Assembly (NCBI RefSeq): GCF_035207705.1
Contig: NZ_CP128187.1
Location: 3,658,001 to 3,722,000, forward strand
Reading direction: 5' to 3'
Origin: Maribacter sp. BPC-D8
GTDB taxonomy: Bacteria > Bacteroidota > Bacteroidia > Flavobacteriales > Flavobacteriaceae
DNA length: 64,000 bases
The notes under the pieces were generated by a model. The model worked only from the letters and a program-made list of their open reading frames with translations. It did not search any database and was not told the DNA's origin. How positions within the stretch are numbered: position 1 is the stretch's first letter; every line of letters starts with the position of its first letter. This document shows positions 49,176-60,300 of the stretch, in pieces. The position numbers and the translations under genes are program-made.

Positions 49176-51944
49176 ATGAACTTACTTTCATCAAGGGAAT
49201 ATCCTATTAAAAAGTCATCGCCTTTATTAAATAAATACACCTATTTAAGGTACCTATTTTTAGTTTGTTGTTTTTCACAAAATATAATTTCTCAAGACAT
49301 ACCTAACCCTGATAATGTTATAGGCTTTGAAATTGGGTCGGACTTTCACCTTGCTACTTACGAACAATCTATTTCTTATTTTGAAAAATTAGCTGCAGCC
49401 AGTGATATGGTAGAGATGAAATCTGCCGGAAAAACTTCTGAAGGTAGAGAGTGGCAATATGTACTGATTTCAACTCCTGAAAATCTAGAGAAAATAGATC
49501 ACTACAAATCTATTTCACAACAATTAGCGCATCCAGAAAATCTAACAAGAGAAATTGCAAAAGCACTAGCAAAAGAAGGTAAGGCGATAGTAGACATTAG
49601 TGGAGGCCTACATGCTTCTGAAGTAGCAGGTGCGCAACATATACTTACTTTGGCATATGACCTAGTTAATAATGCTAAAACAGAAAAATACAGTGCAATT
49701 TTTGAAGATGTTATTTTAATTCTTTGGCCCTCTTTGAATCCTGACGGGCAAGATATTATAGCAAACTGGTATCTAGGTAATGTGGGTACACCTTATGAAG
49801 TAGCCGCTACACCATGGTTATACCAAAAGTATGTTGGGCATGATAATAATCGTGATGCATATATGTTGAATCAGCTAGAATCTCGTGTTGTTGGTCGTAT
49901 TTGGCGAGAGTGGGAACCAAGTATTATACATGTACATCATCAATCATCTCCTTTTCCTACTAGAATATGGTTACCACCTTTTGCAGAACCCGTTGCATCC
50001 CAAACTCCGCCATTAATGGCCAGAGAAGTAAATATGATTGGTATGGCTATGGCACAAGAATTAGAAACGGAAGGTTTACCAGGTGCTGTACATATGGGTA
50101 AAGGTTTTGATGCTTGGTACCCTGGCTATATTGATTACATGCCAATGATGCAGAACATACCATCATTCTGGACAGAAACATCCCTTTATAAATTTGCAAC
50201 TCCGCATTTTTATACCATTAAGGATTTTCCGAAAGAAAGAGCCGATTTAAGAGTAGAATCGTTGTATTCTAGCCCTTGGAAAGGTGGATGGTGGCGTTTA
50301 GGTGATGCTGTAAAATATATGGAAACCGCCTCAATAGCTGTGTTAGATTATGCAGCGAAGTATAAAGAAACATTACTATTTAATAAATATCAAGCCGGTA
50401 CCGCAACCATTGAAAAGTATAAACAAGAACCGCCCTATGCTTATTTTATTAAACAAAAACAACGCGATCCAGTTCGCCCTGTAGAATTTCTAAAGAGATT
50501 AGCCTTCAACGGTATTAAGATATCTCAATTAGATACCGATATTTCTTTTGAAGGAAATGAATATCCTAAAGGCACATGGGTTATACCTATGGCGCAAGAA
50601 TTTGGTGAACTAGCTAGACAACTAATCGACATTCAAGAATATCCAGACTTAAGAGAATCATCCGACGGACCACTAGAACAACCTTATGATGCAGCGGGCT
50701 GGACATTGCCATACCAAATGGAAGTAGAGGTTATTGCTGCAATGTCACCTTTATCTCAATTGGTATATTCTAGGTTAGCCCCAATAAAAGGGGATGCTAT
50801 AGCGGAAAATTATAATAATGATATTGATTTAAGCAAAACAGATTTTATAGGTGGGGCAGGTTTTGATACCAACGAAGTAGCCGCAGGTATTAAGCCTTTA
50901 CAAGGAACCTTAAAAGGTAGTGGAAGTACAATGGTGATCAACCCGAAAGAAAATAATTCATTTAGAGTTATTGGCGATGCTCTGACTCAAAATATCCCCG
51001 TTAGTTACGACTCAAAAAAACAAACCTATGCCATAAGCAGCACGTCAAAATCACAAATGCAAAAATGGGTGAAAGAATATGCTTTGAATGCAAACCTAGT
51101 TTCAAGTAAACCTAAAACCAAGGTAACATCTAGAATCGCTGTTTATGATCCGTGGAAAGCAAGTATGGATATGGGCTGGACAAGATGGTTATTAGATAAT
51201 TTTAAAATACCATATACCGTCATTAGAAATGCAGATATCAACAACGGAAGCTTAAATGAAAAGTTCGATGTTATTTTAATCGCATCTGAAAAACCGGGTA
51301 CTATTGAAAATGGTTTTCAAAAAGGAATGGCTCCACCACAATATACTGGTGGTTTAAAAGGGTTGGGAGTAAGAAATATAGAAACTTTTATTAGTACTGG
51401 CGGTACATTGGTTTGTTTAAATAAGAGTACAGATTTTGCCATAAAAGAACTTCATTTACCAATTGATAACAGTGTAGAAAAATTAAAGAAAAATGAGTTT
51501 TTTACTGGTGGGTCTATCCTAGAAGTAATCAACAATAAACTACATCCAGTTATGGCAGGTATGCCCGAAAAATCTAGTGTATTCGTATTCGGTAGCCCTG
51601 TATTCAAAACACTTGAAGGATTTGAAGGTGAAATTCTCTCTAAATATCAAGAAAAAGGATCTCCATTATTATCAGGTTATTTAGTTGGTGAAAAATACAT
51701 GAATAATAAAGCAGCAGCCGTAGATGTTCATTATAAAAATGGGCATGTCATTCTTTTTGGATTTCAGCCACAATGGCGAGGTCAATCAATGGGTACGTAT
51801 AGAACTTTATTTAATGCCTTATTATATACAAATGGCGTTGCAAAAAATCATGAAGTTTTAGAAGAGTGGTCTACTACCGAAGACGAAAAAACAGAAAAAG
51901 AACTTGAGGTTAAATCCATAGAACAAAAACAAATATCTAATTAA
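49176..51944 (+). CDS. Secreted M14-family zinc carboxypeptidase
   Basis: 922 aa. Hydrophobic N-terminal segment (YLRYLFLVCCFSQNIISQ) suggests export. M14 motifs: zinc ligands H146 and E149 in GGLHASEVAG, the third His in IIHVHHQSS (about residue 254), an NNRD motif (in GHDNNRDAYM) for carboxylate binding, and the catalytic Glu in SFWTETSLY. The long C-terminal part (about 430-900) contains a region resembling a class I glutamine-amidotransferase-like fold (FDVILIASEKPG, NIETFISTGGTLVCLNKST, GHVILFGFQPQWRGQSMGTYRTLFNALLY). This layout is common in Bacteroidetes M14 proteins. It removes C-terminal residues from peptides; the substrate is unknown. Divergent from katG. Confidence 0.9.
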   Translation: MNLLSSREYPIKKSSPLLNKYTYLRYLFLVCCFSQNIISQDIPNPDNVIGFEIGSDFHLATYEQSISYFEKLAAASDMVEMKSAGKTSEGREWQYVLISTPENLEKIDHYKSISQQLAHPENLTREIAKALAKEGKAIVDISGGLHASEVAGAQHILTLAYDLVNNAKTEKYSAIFEDVILILWPSLNPDGQDIIANWYLGNVGTPYEVAATPWLYQKYVGHDNNRDAYMLNQLESRVVGRIWREWEPSIIHVHHQSSPFPTRIWLPPFAEPVASQTPPLMAREVNMIGMAMAQELETEGLPGAVHMGKGFDAWYPGYIDYMPMMQNIPSFWTETSLYKFATPHFYTIKDFPKERADLRVESLYSSPWKGGWWRLGDAVKYMETASIAVLDYAAKYKETLLFNKYQAGTATIEKYKQEPPYAYFIKQKQRDPVRPVEFLKRLAFNGIKISQLDTDISFEGNEYPKGTWVIPMAQEFGELARQLIDIQEYPDLRESSDGPLEQPYDAAGWTLPYQMEVEVIAAMSPLSQLVYSRLAPIKGDAIAENYNNDIDLSKTDFIGGAGFDTNEVAAGIKPLQGTLKGSGSTMVINPKENNSFRVIGDALTQNIPVSYDSKKQTYAISSTSKSQMQKWVKEYALNANLVSSKPKTKVTSRIAVYDPWKASMDMGWTRWLLDNFKIPYTVIRNADINNGSLNEKFDVILIASEKPGTIENGFQKGMAPPQYTGGLKGLGVRNIETFISTGGTLVCLNKSTDFAIKELHLPIDNSVEKLKKNEFFTGGSILEVINNKLHPVMAGMPEKSSVFVFGSPVFKTLEGFEGEILSKYQEKGSPLLSGYLVGEKYMNNKAAAVDVHYKNGHVILFGFQPQWRGQSMGTYRTLFNALLYTNGVAKNHEVLEEWSTTEDEKTEKELEVKSIEQKQISN

Positions 51945-52064
51945 CTAAATAGTAGGATTACTAGTTATAAAGAGCCCTTAAATGTTAAACATTTTATTTT
52001 AACAAATCCTTCTAATAACTGTTTTAGAAATCTGATTATATTGCCTGTTAACCAACCAAAAATA

Positions 52065-52643
52065 ATGCGAAAAGATACTAAAAGACAGAAACAAGCTAAA
52101 TGGTTGCGTCTTTTTAGAAAAGCACATAGAGCCACAGGAGCAGCATTATTTATATTCTTTTTTTTCATCTCAATTACTGGACTGCTTTTAGGATGGAAAA
52201 AACACAGTGGCGGTGTAATTTTATCAAAATCGTATGAAGGCACTTCAACAGAATTAAAACATTGGTTACCTATTGATAGTTTACACACCCTGGCCAATTC
52301 ATATCTTTTAGAAAAAGTGTCACCAGAATTATCAACCAAGATTGATAGAATTGACATCAGAAAAGAAAAAGGGATGGTCAAATTTGTATACGCAGATCAT
52401 CTTTGGGGGCTACAATTAGATGGTGCAACTGGTAAATTACTTCATATAGATCAACGATATTCTGACCTAATAGAGCAATTACATGATGGTTCCATTTTAG
52501 ATGATTACTTAGGCACGAGCAATAATCAAATCAAAGTATTTTACACCACAGTAATGGGGCTTGCCCTTCTACTTTTTACGATAACCGGCTTTTGGTTATG
52601 GTATGGACCAAAGCGTATGCGAAAAAATAAAACAACGACTTAA
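52065..52643 (+). CDS. PepSY-associated transmembrane protein
   Basis: 192 aa from ATG 52065; a TTG at 52041 would add eight residues. First helix RKAHRATGAALFIFFFFISITGLLLGWKKH, a periplasmic PepSY-like loop (ELKHWLPIDSL ... VKFVYADHLWGLQLDGATGKLLHI) and a second helix (VFYTTVMGLALLLFTITGFWLWYGPKRMRKN). These are the hallmarks of short PepSY-TM proteins, often linked to iron or siderophore handling or to reductase modules. No iron gene is adjacent, so the role is open. The gap to rlmF is 42 nt and holds a -7 box. Confidence 0.87.
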   Translation: MRKDTKRQKQAKWLRLFRKAHRATGAALFIFFFFISITGLLLGWKKHSGGVILSKSYEGTSTELKHWLPIDSLHTLANSYLLEKVSPELSTKIDRIDIRKEKGMVKFVYADHLWGLQLDGATGKLLHIDQRYSDLIEQLHDGSILDDYLGTSNNQIKVFYTTVMGLALLLFTITGFWLWYGPKRMRKNKTTT

Positions 52644-52663
52644 AAATTAAGGTTAGCTTTGGG

Positions 52664-52671
52664 GTCTTAAT
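52664..52671 (+). promoter_or_regulatory. -7 box of rlmF (TAGCTTTG)
   Basis: Exact TAnnTTTG match, 14 nt before ATG 52686; short leader of about 8 nt. Confidence 0.45.
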
Positions 52672-52685
52672 AAGGCTCAATAATT

Positions 52686-53657
52686 ATGGCAGACCAAAAG
52701 AAAAAAGAAGGTATAGAAAAACCAACTTTACACCCAAGAAACAAACATACCGGTCGTTACGATCTTAAAGCGCTTAAACTGGTAAATACTGATTTAAAGC
52801 CGTTTGTAACTAAAAATAAATACGGAAACTTTACAATAGATTTCTTTAATCCGGTTGCTGTAAAAGCCCTAAACAAAGCAATTTTAATTTCTCAATACGG
52901 ATTAGACTTTTGGGATATACCAGATGGTTTCTTATGCCCGCCAATACCAGGAAGAGCGGATTATATTCACCATATCGCAGACATCTTAGCAGCTAGTAAC
53001 AATGGAGATTTAGTTAAGGGGGATAAAATTAAATGCCTAGATATTGGAGTAGGGGCAAATTGTGTGTACCCCATAATTGGAAATAATGCTTACGGATGGT
53101 CGTTCATAGGCACCGATATAGATTCAAACGCAATTGAAGCAGCACAAAAAATTGTGACTTCAAACCCTTCACTTCACGGTAAAGTAGAATTTAGACTTCA
53201 GCCGAAACCTGAACATATATTTTCTGGAGTTTTAAATACTGATGAAAAAATCGATTTGGCTATTTGTAACCCCCCATTTCACGCAACACAAGCTGAAGCT
53301 GAGGCTGGAACACTTAGAAAATTAAGCAATCTGAAGAAAAAAAGAGTTAAAAAACCTGAACTCAATTTTAGCGGACAAGGTGGCGAACTTTGGACAGACG
53401 GTGGTGAAAAACGATTTGTATTAAACATGATTAATGAAAGTGCCCAATATTCTAAAAATTGCGCTTGGTTTTCTACATTAGTTTCAAAGCAATCGAATCT
53501 TCGTGCGTTTTATGATAGACTAGAAAAAGTAGGTGTTGTTGAACACAAAACCACACCAATGGGTCAGGGCAATAAACTAAGTAGAATTATAGCTTGGACA
53601 TTTTTAACTACACCAGAAATGGAGACCTGGGCTGCAGATAGATGGAAAAACGAATAA
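52686..53657 (+). CDS. rlmF: 23S rRNA (adenine-1618-N6)-methyltransferase
   Basis: 323 aa. The N-terminal segment LHPRNKHTGRYDLKALK and NKYGNFTIDFFNPVAVKALNKA is typical of RlmF. SAM motif I is CLDIGVGANCVYPIIG, and the catalytic N6-adenine motif is NPPF at residues 195-198, followed by HATQAEAEAGTLRK. Conserved GQGGELWTDGGEKRFV follows. It methylates A1618 (E. coli numbering) in 23S rRNA. Full length, probably transcribed from its own promoter. Confidence 0.95.
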   Translation: MADQKKKEGIEKPTLHPRNKHTGRYDLKALKLVNTDLKPFVTKNKYGNFTIDFFNPVAVKALNKAILISQYGLDFWDIPDGFLCPPIPGRADYIHHIADILAASNNGDLVKGDKIKCLDIGVGANCVYPIIGNNAYGWSFIGTDIDSNAIEAAQKIVTSNPSLHGKVEFRLQPKPEHIFSGVLNTDEKIDLAICNPPFHATQAEAEAGTLRKLSNLKKKRVKKPELNFSGQGGELWTDGGEKRFVLNMINESAQYSKNCAWFSTLVSKQSNLRAFYDRLEKVGVVEHKTTPMGQGNKLSRIIAWTFLTTPEMETWAADRWKNE

Positions 53658-53768
53658 AATTTTCGCCGAAAACTTTTTAGATTTAAAATAGAGCCTGTTT
53701 AAGCCGTTTTAATCTTAAATAGACCCGAAGGGTCGAAAATTTTTTTGAAAATAAGCACTATAGCTTAA

Positions 53769-54164
53769 ATGGCAGGAGAAACAGATATCAGCGTTCTATT
53801 AAAGAGCTTAAAACCTAATTTAAATGATGGAAGCTATGTTTTCGTTTGCCTAGCAGAGGTTGACCAAAAAATAAGAGACCACATTTTATTCGAATTTAAA
53901 GAAGCGGAAGGTATAACGATGGTTTTAAGAAAAGAGAAAGCCGACGAATTCAATCTAGATTAAGAATTTGTCGCATCATGGATAACTCTAAATGTTCACT
54001 CCGCATTAGAAGCTGTTGGATTAACGGCAGCTGTTTCTACTAAATTGACCAAAAACAATATCAGTTGCAATGTTGTTGCGGCGTATTATCACGATCACAT
54101 TTTTGTACCTATCAAAGACACTGTAAAGGCAATGGAAGTTTTGTGTGAGTTTTCAGGAAAATAA
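53769..54164 (+). pseudogene. ACT-domain protein gene interrupted by an in-frame TAA
   Basis: Codons 1-64 (MAGETDISVLLKSLKPNLN ... KADEFNLD) end at TAA 53961-53963. The same frame continues without a break for another 66 codons (EFVASWITLNVHSALEAVGL ... YYHDHIFVPIKDTVKAMEVL) to TAA 54162. Together they make a complete ~131-residue protein of the two-ACT-domain family (formerly DUF2241), whose N-terminal MAGETDLxxLLKxMxP and C-terminal NVVAAYYHDHLFVP are conserved. The stop sits where relatives, as I recall them, have Tyr, and TAT or TAC to TAA is one base change. Such proteins are small amino-acid-binding sensors. Either a recent nonsense mutation or a sequencing error; readthrough is less likely. 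Confidence 0.85.
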
Positions 54165-54185
54165 AGAGTCTTTTTATTTTCCTGA
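54153..54185. terminator. Convergent terminator of the ACT-domain gene and gltX
   Basis: 13-bp stem TCAGGAAAATAAA / TTTATTTTCCTGA, 7-nt loop. It overlaps the final codons and stop of the ACT frame, and lies just past the gltX stop on minus. Confidence 0.7.
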
Positions 54186-54195
54186 AAATTCTATT

Positions 54196-55704
54196 TTAAC
54201 CCAATTTGTTTAAAGCTGTTTCTATTCTAGAAATACTCTCTTCTTTACCAATCATCGCCATAATATCAAATATATGTGGGCCTTTCATATCGCCAACTAA
54301 GAATAGGCGTAAAGGTGGCATCACTTTTCCGAAAGACAATTCTTTCTCGCTAATCCATGCTTTTACTATGGTTTCGCTGTTTTCAGAAGAAAAATCTTCT
54401 ATAGGTTTTAATACAGAAATAAGATCGCTCATGATTGAAGCGGTATCTTCTTTCCATTGTTTTTTGGCTGCTTTCTCATTGTATTCTGTAGGAGCAACAA
54501 AGAAGTAATCACTTAAATTCCAAAAATCAGAAACAAAAACTGCACGTTCTTTTATAAGCGTAACCACTTTGGTAACATACTCTAAACTCAGTTTATCATC
54601 ATCAGAAGTATTCTCCTTTACTGTAGGTAAGAATAACTTAGCCAACTCATTATCTGCCGTTTCTTGAAGATAATGCTGATTGTACCATTTAGTCTTTTCT
54701 GGATCAAAACGCGCTCCAGATTTATTTACACGGTCTAAACTAAAGGTTTCAACCAATTCATCTAAAGAAAATAATTCTTGTTCCGTACCAGGATTCCATC
54801 CTAATAAAGCCAAGAAATTTATAACCGCCTCAGGGAAATAACCCGATTCTTTATACCCAACAGATTCGTTCCAAGAAAGAGGAAAAACAGGGAATCCCAT
54901 TTTTTCGCCATCACGTTTGCTCAACTTTCCTTTTCCTACCGGTTTCATAATCAAGGGTAAATGTGCAAATTCTGGAGCATCCCAACCAAAAGCATCATAC
55001 AATTGCTTGTGTAATGCCATAGAAGGCAACCATTCTTCACCACGAATTACATGGCTAATTTCCATTAAGTGATCATCAACAATATTTGCCAAATGGTAGG
55101 TTGGCATACCGTCACTCTTAAATAATACCTTATCGTCTAAAACGTTTGTATCTATTTTAATTGTACCACGAATTAAATCTTGTAAGTGTAATGTTTCGTC
55201 TGGCGGAGTTAAAAAACGAATAACATAATCATCGCCAGTATCTAACCTGGCTTTAACCTCTTCGGGCATTAAAGACAATGAATTATCAAGTTTTAATCTA
55301 TTATGCCAATTGTAAATAAAGGTTTTGCCTTTTTCTTCATGATCTTTTCTATGACCATCTAAACTTTCAGAAGTATCAAAAGCATAATATGCATTACCAC
55401 TTTCAACTAAATCATCAGCGTATTTTTTATACAATTCTTTTCGCTCGCTCTGTCTATATGGACCAAATCCGCCGTCTTTACCAATGCCTTCATCAAAAGG
55501 AATTCCGCACCAATTTAAAGAATCAATAATATATTGCTCAGCACCTTCAACATATCTATTCTGGTCGGTATCTTCTATTCTAAGAATAAAATCACCACCA
55601 TGTTTTTTGGCAAATAAATAATTAAATAGGGCAGTACGAACTCCACCAATATGTAAAGGCCCAGTAGGACTAGGGGCAAAACGAACACGAACTTTCTTTG
55701 TCAT
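54196..55704 (-). CDS. gltX: Glutamyl-tRNA synthetase
   Basis: 502 aa. Class Ic synthetase with PSPTGPLHIGG (HIGH variant HIGG at 18-21), LRIEDTDQNR, HVIRGEEWLPS and the KMSKS loop KLSKR at 260-264. The C-terminal helical bundle binds the anticodon. It charges tRNA-Glu. Length is normal. The -7 box (TACCTTTG) ends 4 nt before the ATG, so the mRNA may be leaderless. It converges on the broken ACT gene. Confidence 0.97.
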   Translation of the reverse strand: MTKKVRVRFAPSPTGPLHIGGVRTALFNYLFAKKHGGDFILRIEDTDQNRYVEGAEQYIIDSLNWCGIPFDEGIGKDGGFGPYRQSERKELYKKYADDLVESGNAYYAFDTSESLDGHRKDHEEKGKTFIYNWHNRLKLDNSLSLMPEEVKARLDTGDDYVIRFLTPPDETLHLQDLIRGTIKIDTNVLDDKVLFKSDGMPTYHLANIVDDHLMEISHVIRGEEWLPSMALHKQLYDAFGWDAPEFAHLPLIMKPVGKGKLSKRDGEKMGFPVFPLSWNESVGYKESGYFPEAVINFLALLGWNPGTEQELFSLDELVETFSLDRVNKSGARFDPEKTKWYNQHYLQETADNELAKLFLPTVKENTSDDDKLSLEYVTKVVTLIKERAVFVSDFWNLSDYFFVAPTEYNEKAAKKQWKEDTASIMSDLISVLKPIEDFSSENSETIVKAWISEKELSFGKVMPPLRLFLVGDMKGPHIFDIMAMIGKEESISRIETALNKLG

Positions 55705-55708
55705 TCAA

Positions 55709-55716
55709 CAAAGGTA
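55709..55716 (-). promoter_or_regulatory. gltX -7 box (TACCTTTG), possibly leaderless
   Basis: Exact TAnnTTTG match on minus. Four bases (TTGA) separate it from the start codon, so transcription would begin at the ATG. Confidence 0.5.
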
Positions 55717-55967
55717 TAAAAAACACCTTTAGCCATATATCTACGGCCCGTTATTTAATTTCTAGAAATGAAAAATTTTCTTGAAATCCCTTTACAACTC
55801 TAATATTCAAGAACCTAGTACAGGTTTAGGTTAGAATAAAATATATAATTCTAAAAAACTAAATGAAAACCCTAGTTAAGAGCGAAAAATAAATCGATTT
55901 ATAAAATTGAAAGACGCATACGAATTCAATTTGTACGACGTTATTTAAAAACCTTAAACCCAGAGAA

Positions 55968-57200
55968 ATGAAATATTATTTGAACTTATTTTATGTGTTT
56001 TTAATTCTAGTAGTTACAGGATGTAGCTCAGATTCTACTGACGATTCTATGTCTGAAGTAGATAACACACCCGATGAAATTACGCTTTCTTCTTTTGAAA
56101 TTGAGTTTCAAGAAATTTCTCAAACAAGTGCAAAAATTATGTGGACAAAAGTTACAGCATCTAATAATAGTGCTGTAAACTACAGTTTGTTTCTAGATGA
56201 TGAATTAATAGCAGAAAATCTTAGCGAAATAGAATATACCCTTGTAGATTTAGAAATGAATACTACTTATGAGGTTAAAATAGAAGCATCAGCTGAAGAT
56301 ACCGAAAATAGTATAAACACCAATGAGTTCAGCACTTTTGGCACAGCTCCATCCAATTTTCCTATAACGTATAAAGATAATGGCTGTGGTGTTGCTAACA
56401 TAAGTTGGCCAAGTCCTACTGTAGAAGACGGATCAGATTATTTTTATAGAATATATTTAAACGGCGAACATGTTGAAACCTATGGTTCTTATAGTACCGA
56501 AAGAACCAGTTTTAATCTTTTGGTTACAGAAGGTGAAGAACACACCATTAAAGTTATAGCAATTAGTTATAGCGGAGCAGAAACCGAAGAAGAGGTTTCT
56601 TTTCTACAAGTAGCATGCCCAATACCGTCAGATTTCGAAATAACAGCATCAGAAATTACTGGAACCACCGCCTCAATAAGTTGGACACCATCTACAATGT
56701 CTGATGATAGTACGGTATATTACCTTGTAACTGCAAATGGTGTAGGTTATCCTGCAGCAAATACTTTTATTTATCGTACAAATTATGAGTTCACCAATTT
56801 AGATCGCAATACTACCTACGAAGTTATAATTACAGCAAGAGCACCTGGTACGGGTAAAACTAAAGAATCGACATTTACTTTTACTACTACAAACGATTAC
56901 CCAGTTCACCCAGATATTATCATAACAGAGGCGAAACTAATTACACCAGATAGTCAGTATTTTCCTGGGCAATTAAATATTACTTTCTCTGAAGAATTAG
57001 CAAATTTTGAAATTGACAAATGGGTTGCTGTAGACTATGAAATAGGAAATTATAGCACCAATACGTCTTCAGTTTCTAGTAGTGTATTAAGTGAAGAAAA
57101 CTACAACTCTTTAGCAGCTGATAAAACAGGTTATATTCTTATAGAAGTGGACGGAGTAGTATATCAATTAAACTACGAGGTTACTTTAGAAACAAACTAA
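55968..57200 (+). CDS. Lipoprotein with fibronectin type III domains
   Basis: 410 aa. Lipoprotein signal with lipobox VTGC (Cys19) and the SSDSTDDS tail after it, typical of surface-exposed or outer-membrane lipoproteins in Bacteroidetes. Three FN3-like modules follow, marked by SAKIMWTKVTASNNSAVNYSL / LEMNTTYEVKIEA, a diverged second, and TASISWTPSTMSDDSTVYYLV / LDRNTTYEVIITARAP. The C-terminal ~100 residues are a separate beta-rich part (LNITFSEELANFEIDKWVAVD). Probably a binding or scaffold protein on the cell envelope. No enzyme motif. Monocistronic with a clear terminator. Confidence 0.88.
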   Translation: MKYYLNLFYVFLILVVTGCSSDSTDDSMSEVDNTPDEITLSSFEIEFQEISQTSAKIMWTKVTASNNSAVNYSLFLDDELIAENLSEIEYTLVDLEMNTTYEVKIEASAEDTENSINTNEFSTFGTAPSNFPITYKDNGCGVANISWPSPTVEDGSDYFYRIYLNGEHVETYGSYSTERTSFNLLVTEGEEHTIKVIAISYSGAETEEEVSFLQVACPIPSDFEITASEITGTTASISWTPSTMSDDSTVYYLVTANGVGYPAANTFIYRTNYEFTNLDRNTTYEVIITARAPGTGKTKESTFTFTTTNDYPVHPDIIITEAKLITPDSQYFPGQLNITFSEELANFEIDKWVAVDYEIGNYSTNTSSVSSSVLSEENYNSLAADKTGYILIEVDGVVYQLNYEVTLETN

Positions 57201-57226
57201 AAAGGAGTAAAAATTAAAATTCAATT

Positions 57227-57272
57227 AAGGGAGAAATCTGTATATAACTTACAGGTTTCTCCCTTTTCTTTT
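57227..57272 (+). terminator. Rho-independent terminator of the FN3 lipoprotein gene
   Basis: AAGGGAGAAA / TTTCTCCCTT stem with an inner CTGTA/TACAG pairing, then TTCTTTTTT. Confidence 0.88.
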
Positions 57273-57397
57273 TTCTATAAAATATAAGTAATAAACCTAA
57301 TTATGCACTTCATTTAATGCGTGTTAGCAAATCCTTTTAACAAATAATTCCTACTAATCAGTCTTTATAACCGTTATCTTGGTATAAAAAAGAACAA

Positions 57398-60300
57398 TTG
57401 CAAGACCATAAGCACATTTTAGACCGATTAAATCAGTTTATTCAGAAACACTACTCTCAAGTTCTACTGAAAGGTATATTATTATTCTTTGCCTTCGGAT
57501 TACTGTTTTTCTTATTGATTCTAGGTATAGAATATTTTCTATGGATGAACACTACCGGAAGAATGATTCTTTTTGTAATTTTTATAGCCGTTGAACTATT
57601 TCTACTCTTCAAATACATTTTAACCCCAATTTTCTACTTATTTAAATTAAAACAGGGCATCGGACCAAAAGATGCCGCACAAATGATTGGGAAGCATTTT
57701 CCTGAAGTAGGAGATAAGCTTACTAATTTATTAGATCTGGCAAACGACCCAGAACAATCAGAATTATTACTCGCTAGTATAAACCAAAGATCAAAACAGC
57801 TAGACCCAATTCCGTTTTCGAATGCTATTGACTTTAAAGATTCCTTAAAATATTTGAAGTATGCTACAATTCCGATTGCCATAATAGGGTTATTGTTAAT
57901 CTCAGGAAATTGGAACAGTTTTTTTGGCACTTATGAACGGGTAGTTAACTATGAAATGGCATATGAAAAGCCAGCACCATTTCAATTCGAATTGTTATCA
58001 GATAATTTGAAAACATTACAAGATGAAACCTTTACCATACAGGTTGCTACAAAAGGGGAAGTAAAACCCGAAAATGTATATATAGAAATAGATGGCAAAC
58101 AGATTCTTTTGCAACAAAACAATGGTTTCTATGAATATGAATTTACACCACCGATAACTACAACAAACTTTAAATTTAAAGCAAATGAGGTAAATTCTAG
58201 AGCATATACCCTTACCGCTTTAGAGACGCCTTCTATTTTAGATTTCACCATGAATCTTACATATCCTTCATACCTAAACAAACCAAATGAAAGCATAAAA
58301 AGTACGGGAAACGCTGTAATACCTGAAGGAACCAAAATACAGTGGAAAATAAATGGAGAAAATACCGATAAGATTAATCTCTCCACAAAAGACACGATAC
58401 TACAGCTAACAAAAGAAAACAATACGTTCGAACTGGAAAAACGTATTTACAATGATTTCAATTATGAGCTAACAACCACCAACAAAAATGTTGAAGACTA
58501 CGAACGTCTAACCTACAACTTTAAAGTAATTAAAGATGGGTACCCAACAATCAAGGTTCATCAAGTTCTAGATACTTTGAATCCGAATGTTTCTTATTAC
58601 ACCGGCAATGCAACAGATGATTACGGTTTACGTAAAATAGATGTTGTTTATTTTGAAGTAGGAAAAGAAGAAAAAAAGAAAACCATAAACCTATTGAAAC
58701 CTTCTTCAAACTATGAGCAATTTTATTACACTTTCCCGTCTGGTTTAGAACTAAAAGAAGGCAAAAATTATGGCTTTTATTTCGAGGTTACAGATAACGA
58801 TGCGATACATAATGGCAAGACGATAAAAAGCCAAATATACCAGCAGGTATTGCTAGACGAAAATCAATTAAAAAACAAAGATTTAGAGTCGCAACAATCC
58901 CTTATAAAAGACCTTGATAAATCGTTACAAAAATCTAAAGCACAGAAAGAATCTTTAGAAGAAATAAATCAAAATCAGAAAGAAAAAAATAGTCTTAATT
59001 TCAATGACAAAAATCAAATAAAAGACTATTTAAAAAAACAAGAACAACAAGAACAGTTGATGCAAAAATTCAGTAAACAACTAAAAGAAAATCTAAATAA
59101 AGAAAACAAGGATGACAAATTAAACCAATTGTTACAAGAGCGTTTAGAACGTCAAGAAGAACAAGCTAAGAAAAACCAGCAACTCCTTGAAGAAATTAAT
59201 AAAGTAGCTGATAAAATAAAGAAAGAAGACCTTACCAAAAAACTAGAAGAACTAGGCAAAAAACAACAAAATAGTCAACGTAGCCTTGAACAGTTAGTAG
59301 AATTAACCAAACGGTATTATGTTACAGAAAAGGCATCTCAGATTGCACGCGATCTAGAAGAATTAGCTAAAAAACAAGAAGAACTTTCAGAACAAAATAA
59401 TGAAAATAATACCGCTGAAAAACAGAAGAAATTAAATGAAGAATTTGATAAAATTTCAGCCGAAATAAAGGACCTGAAAAAGGACAATGAAAAGCTCAAA
59501 AAACCAATTGATATAAATATTGATAAAAGTAAAAAAGAAGGGGTAAAAGAAGACCAAAAAAATGCACTAGAAGAACTTGAAAAAAACACCTCTCAAGACC
59601 AGAATAAACCAACCAGTTCTGACGCAAACAAAAAGCAAAAATCTGCTGCAGATAAGATGAAAGAAATGAGTGAACAACTTAGCGAATCATCCTCTGGTGG
59701 AGGCGGTGGTTCGTCTGTAACTGAAGATGCAGAAATGCTGAGACAAATTCTTGATAACCTTATCATATTTTCATTTAAACAAGAAACTTTATATGACAGA
59801 CTAACAGCTAGAGAAGACCAAGATGCTACTCAATATTCTGAAACGGTGCGCGATCAGAATGAATTAAAGGGGTTATTCGAACATGTTGATGATAGTCTTT
59901 TTGCATTATCTCTTCGGCAAGCTGAACTTTCAGAATTTGTGAATGAACAAATTACCGAAGTGTATTACAACATTGATAAATCTTTAGAAACCATGGCAGA
60001 TGGTCAAATGTTTCAAGGAATTTCTCATCAAAAATATGTGCTAACAGCGGCAAATAGCCTTGCAGATTTTCTCGCAGAAGTAATGGACAATATGAATTCG
60101 AGCATGCAAATGGGAAAAGGTTCAGGACAAAGCGAAGGTGGTTTTCAATTACCAGATATCATCAAAGGTCAACAACAATTAGGTGAAAAAATGGGTCAAC
60201 AAGGTAAATCTGGGAGTGAAGGAAAAGAAGGTAAAAGTGGGGAAGGAAAACAGGGTGAAAATGGAGAAAAAGGTGAAGGTGGAAAACAAGGCGAACGTGG

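Noticed and set aside
51978..51992. AAATGTTAAACATTT inverted repeat after the M14 peptidase gene
   Set aside because: Short, AT-only stem without a T-run; too weak to call a terminator or operator.
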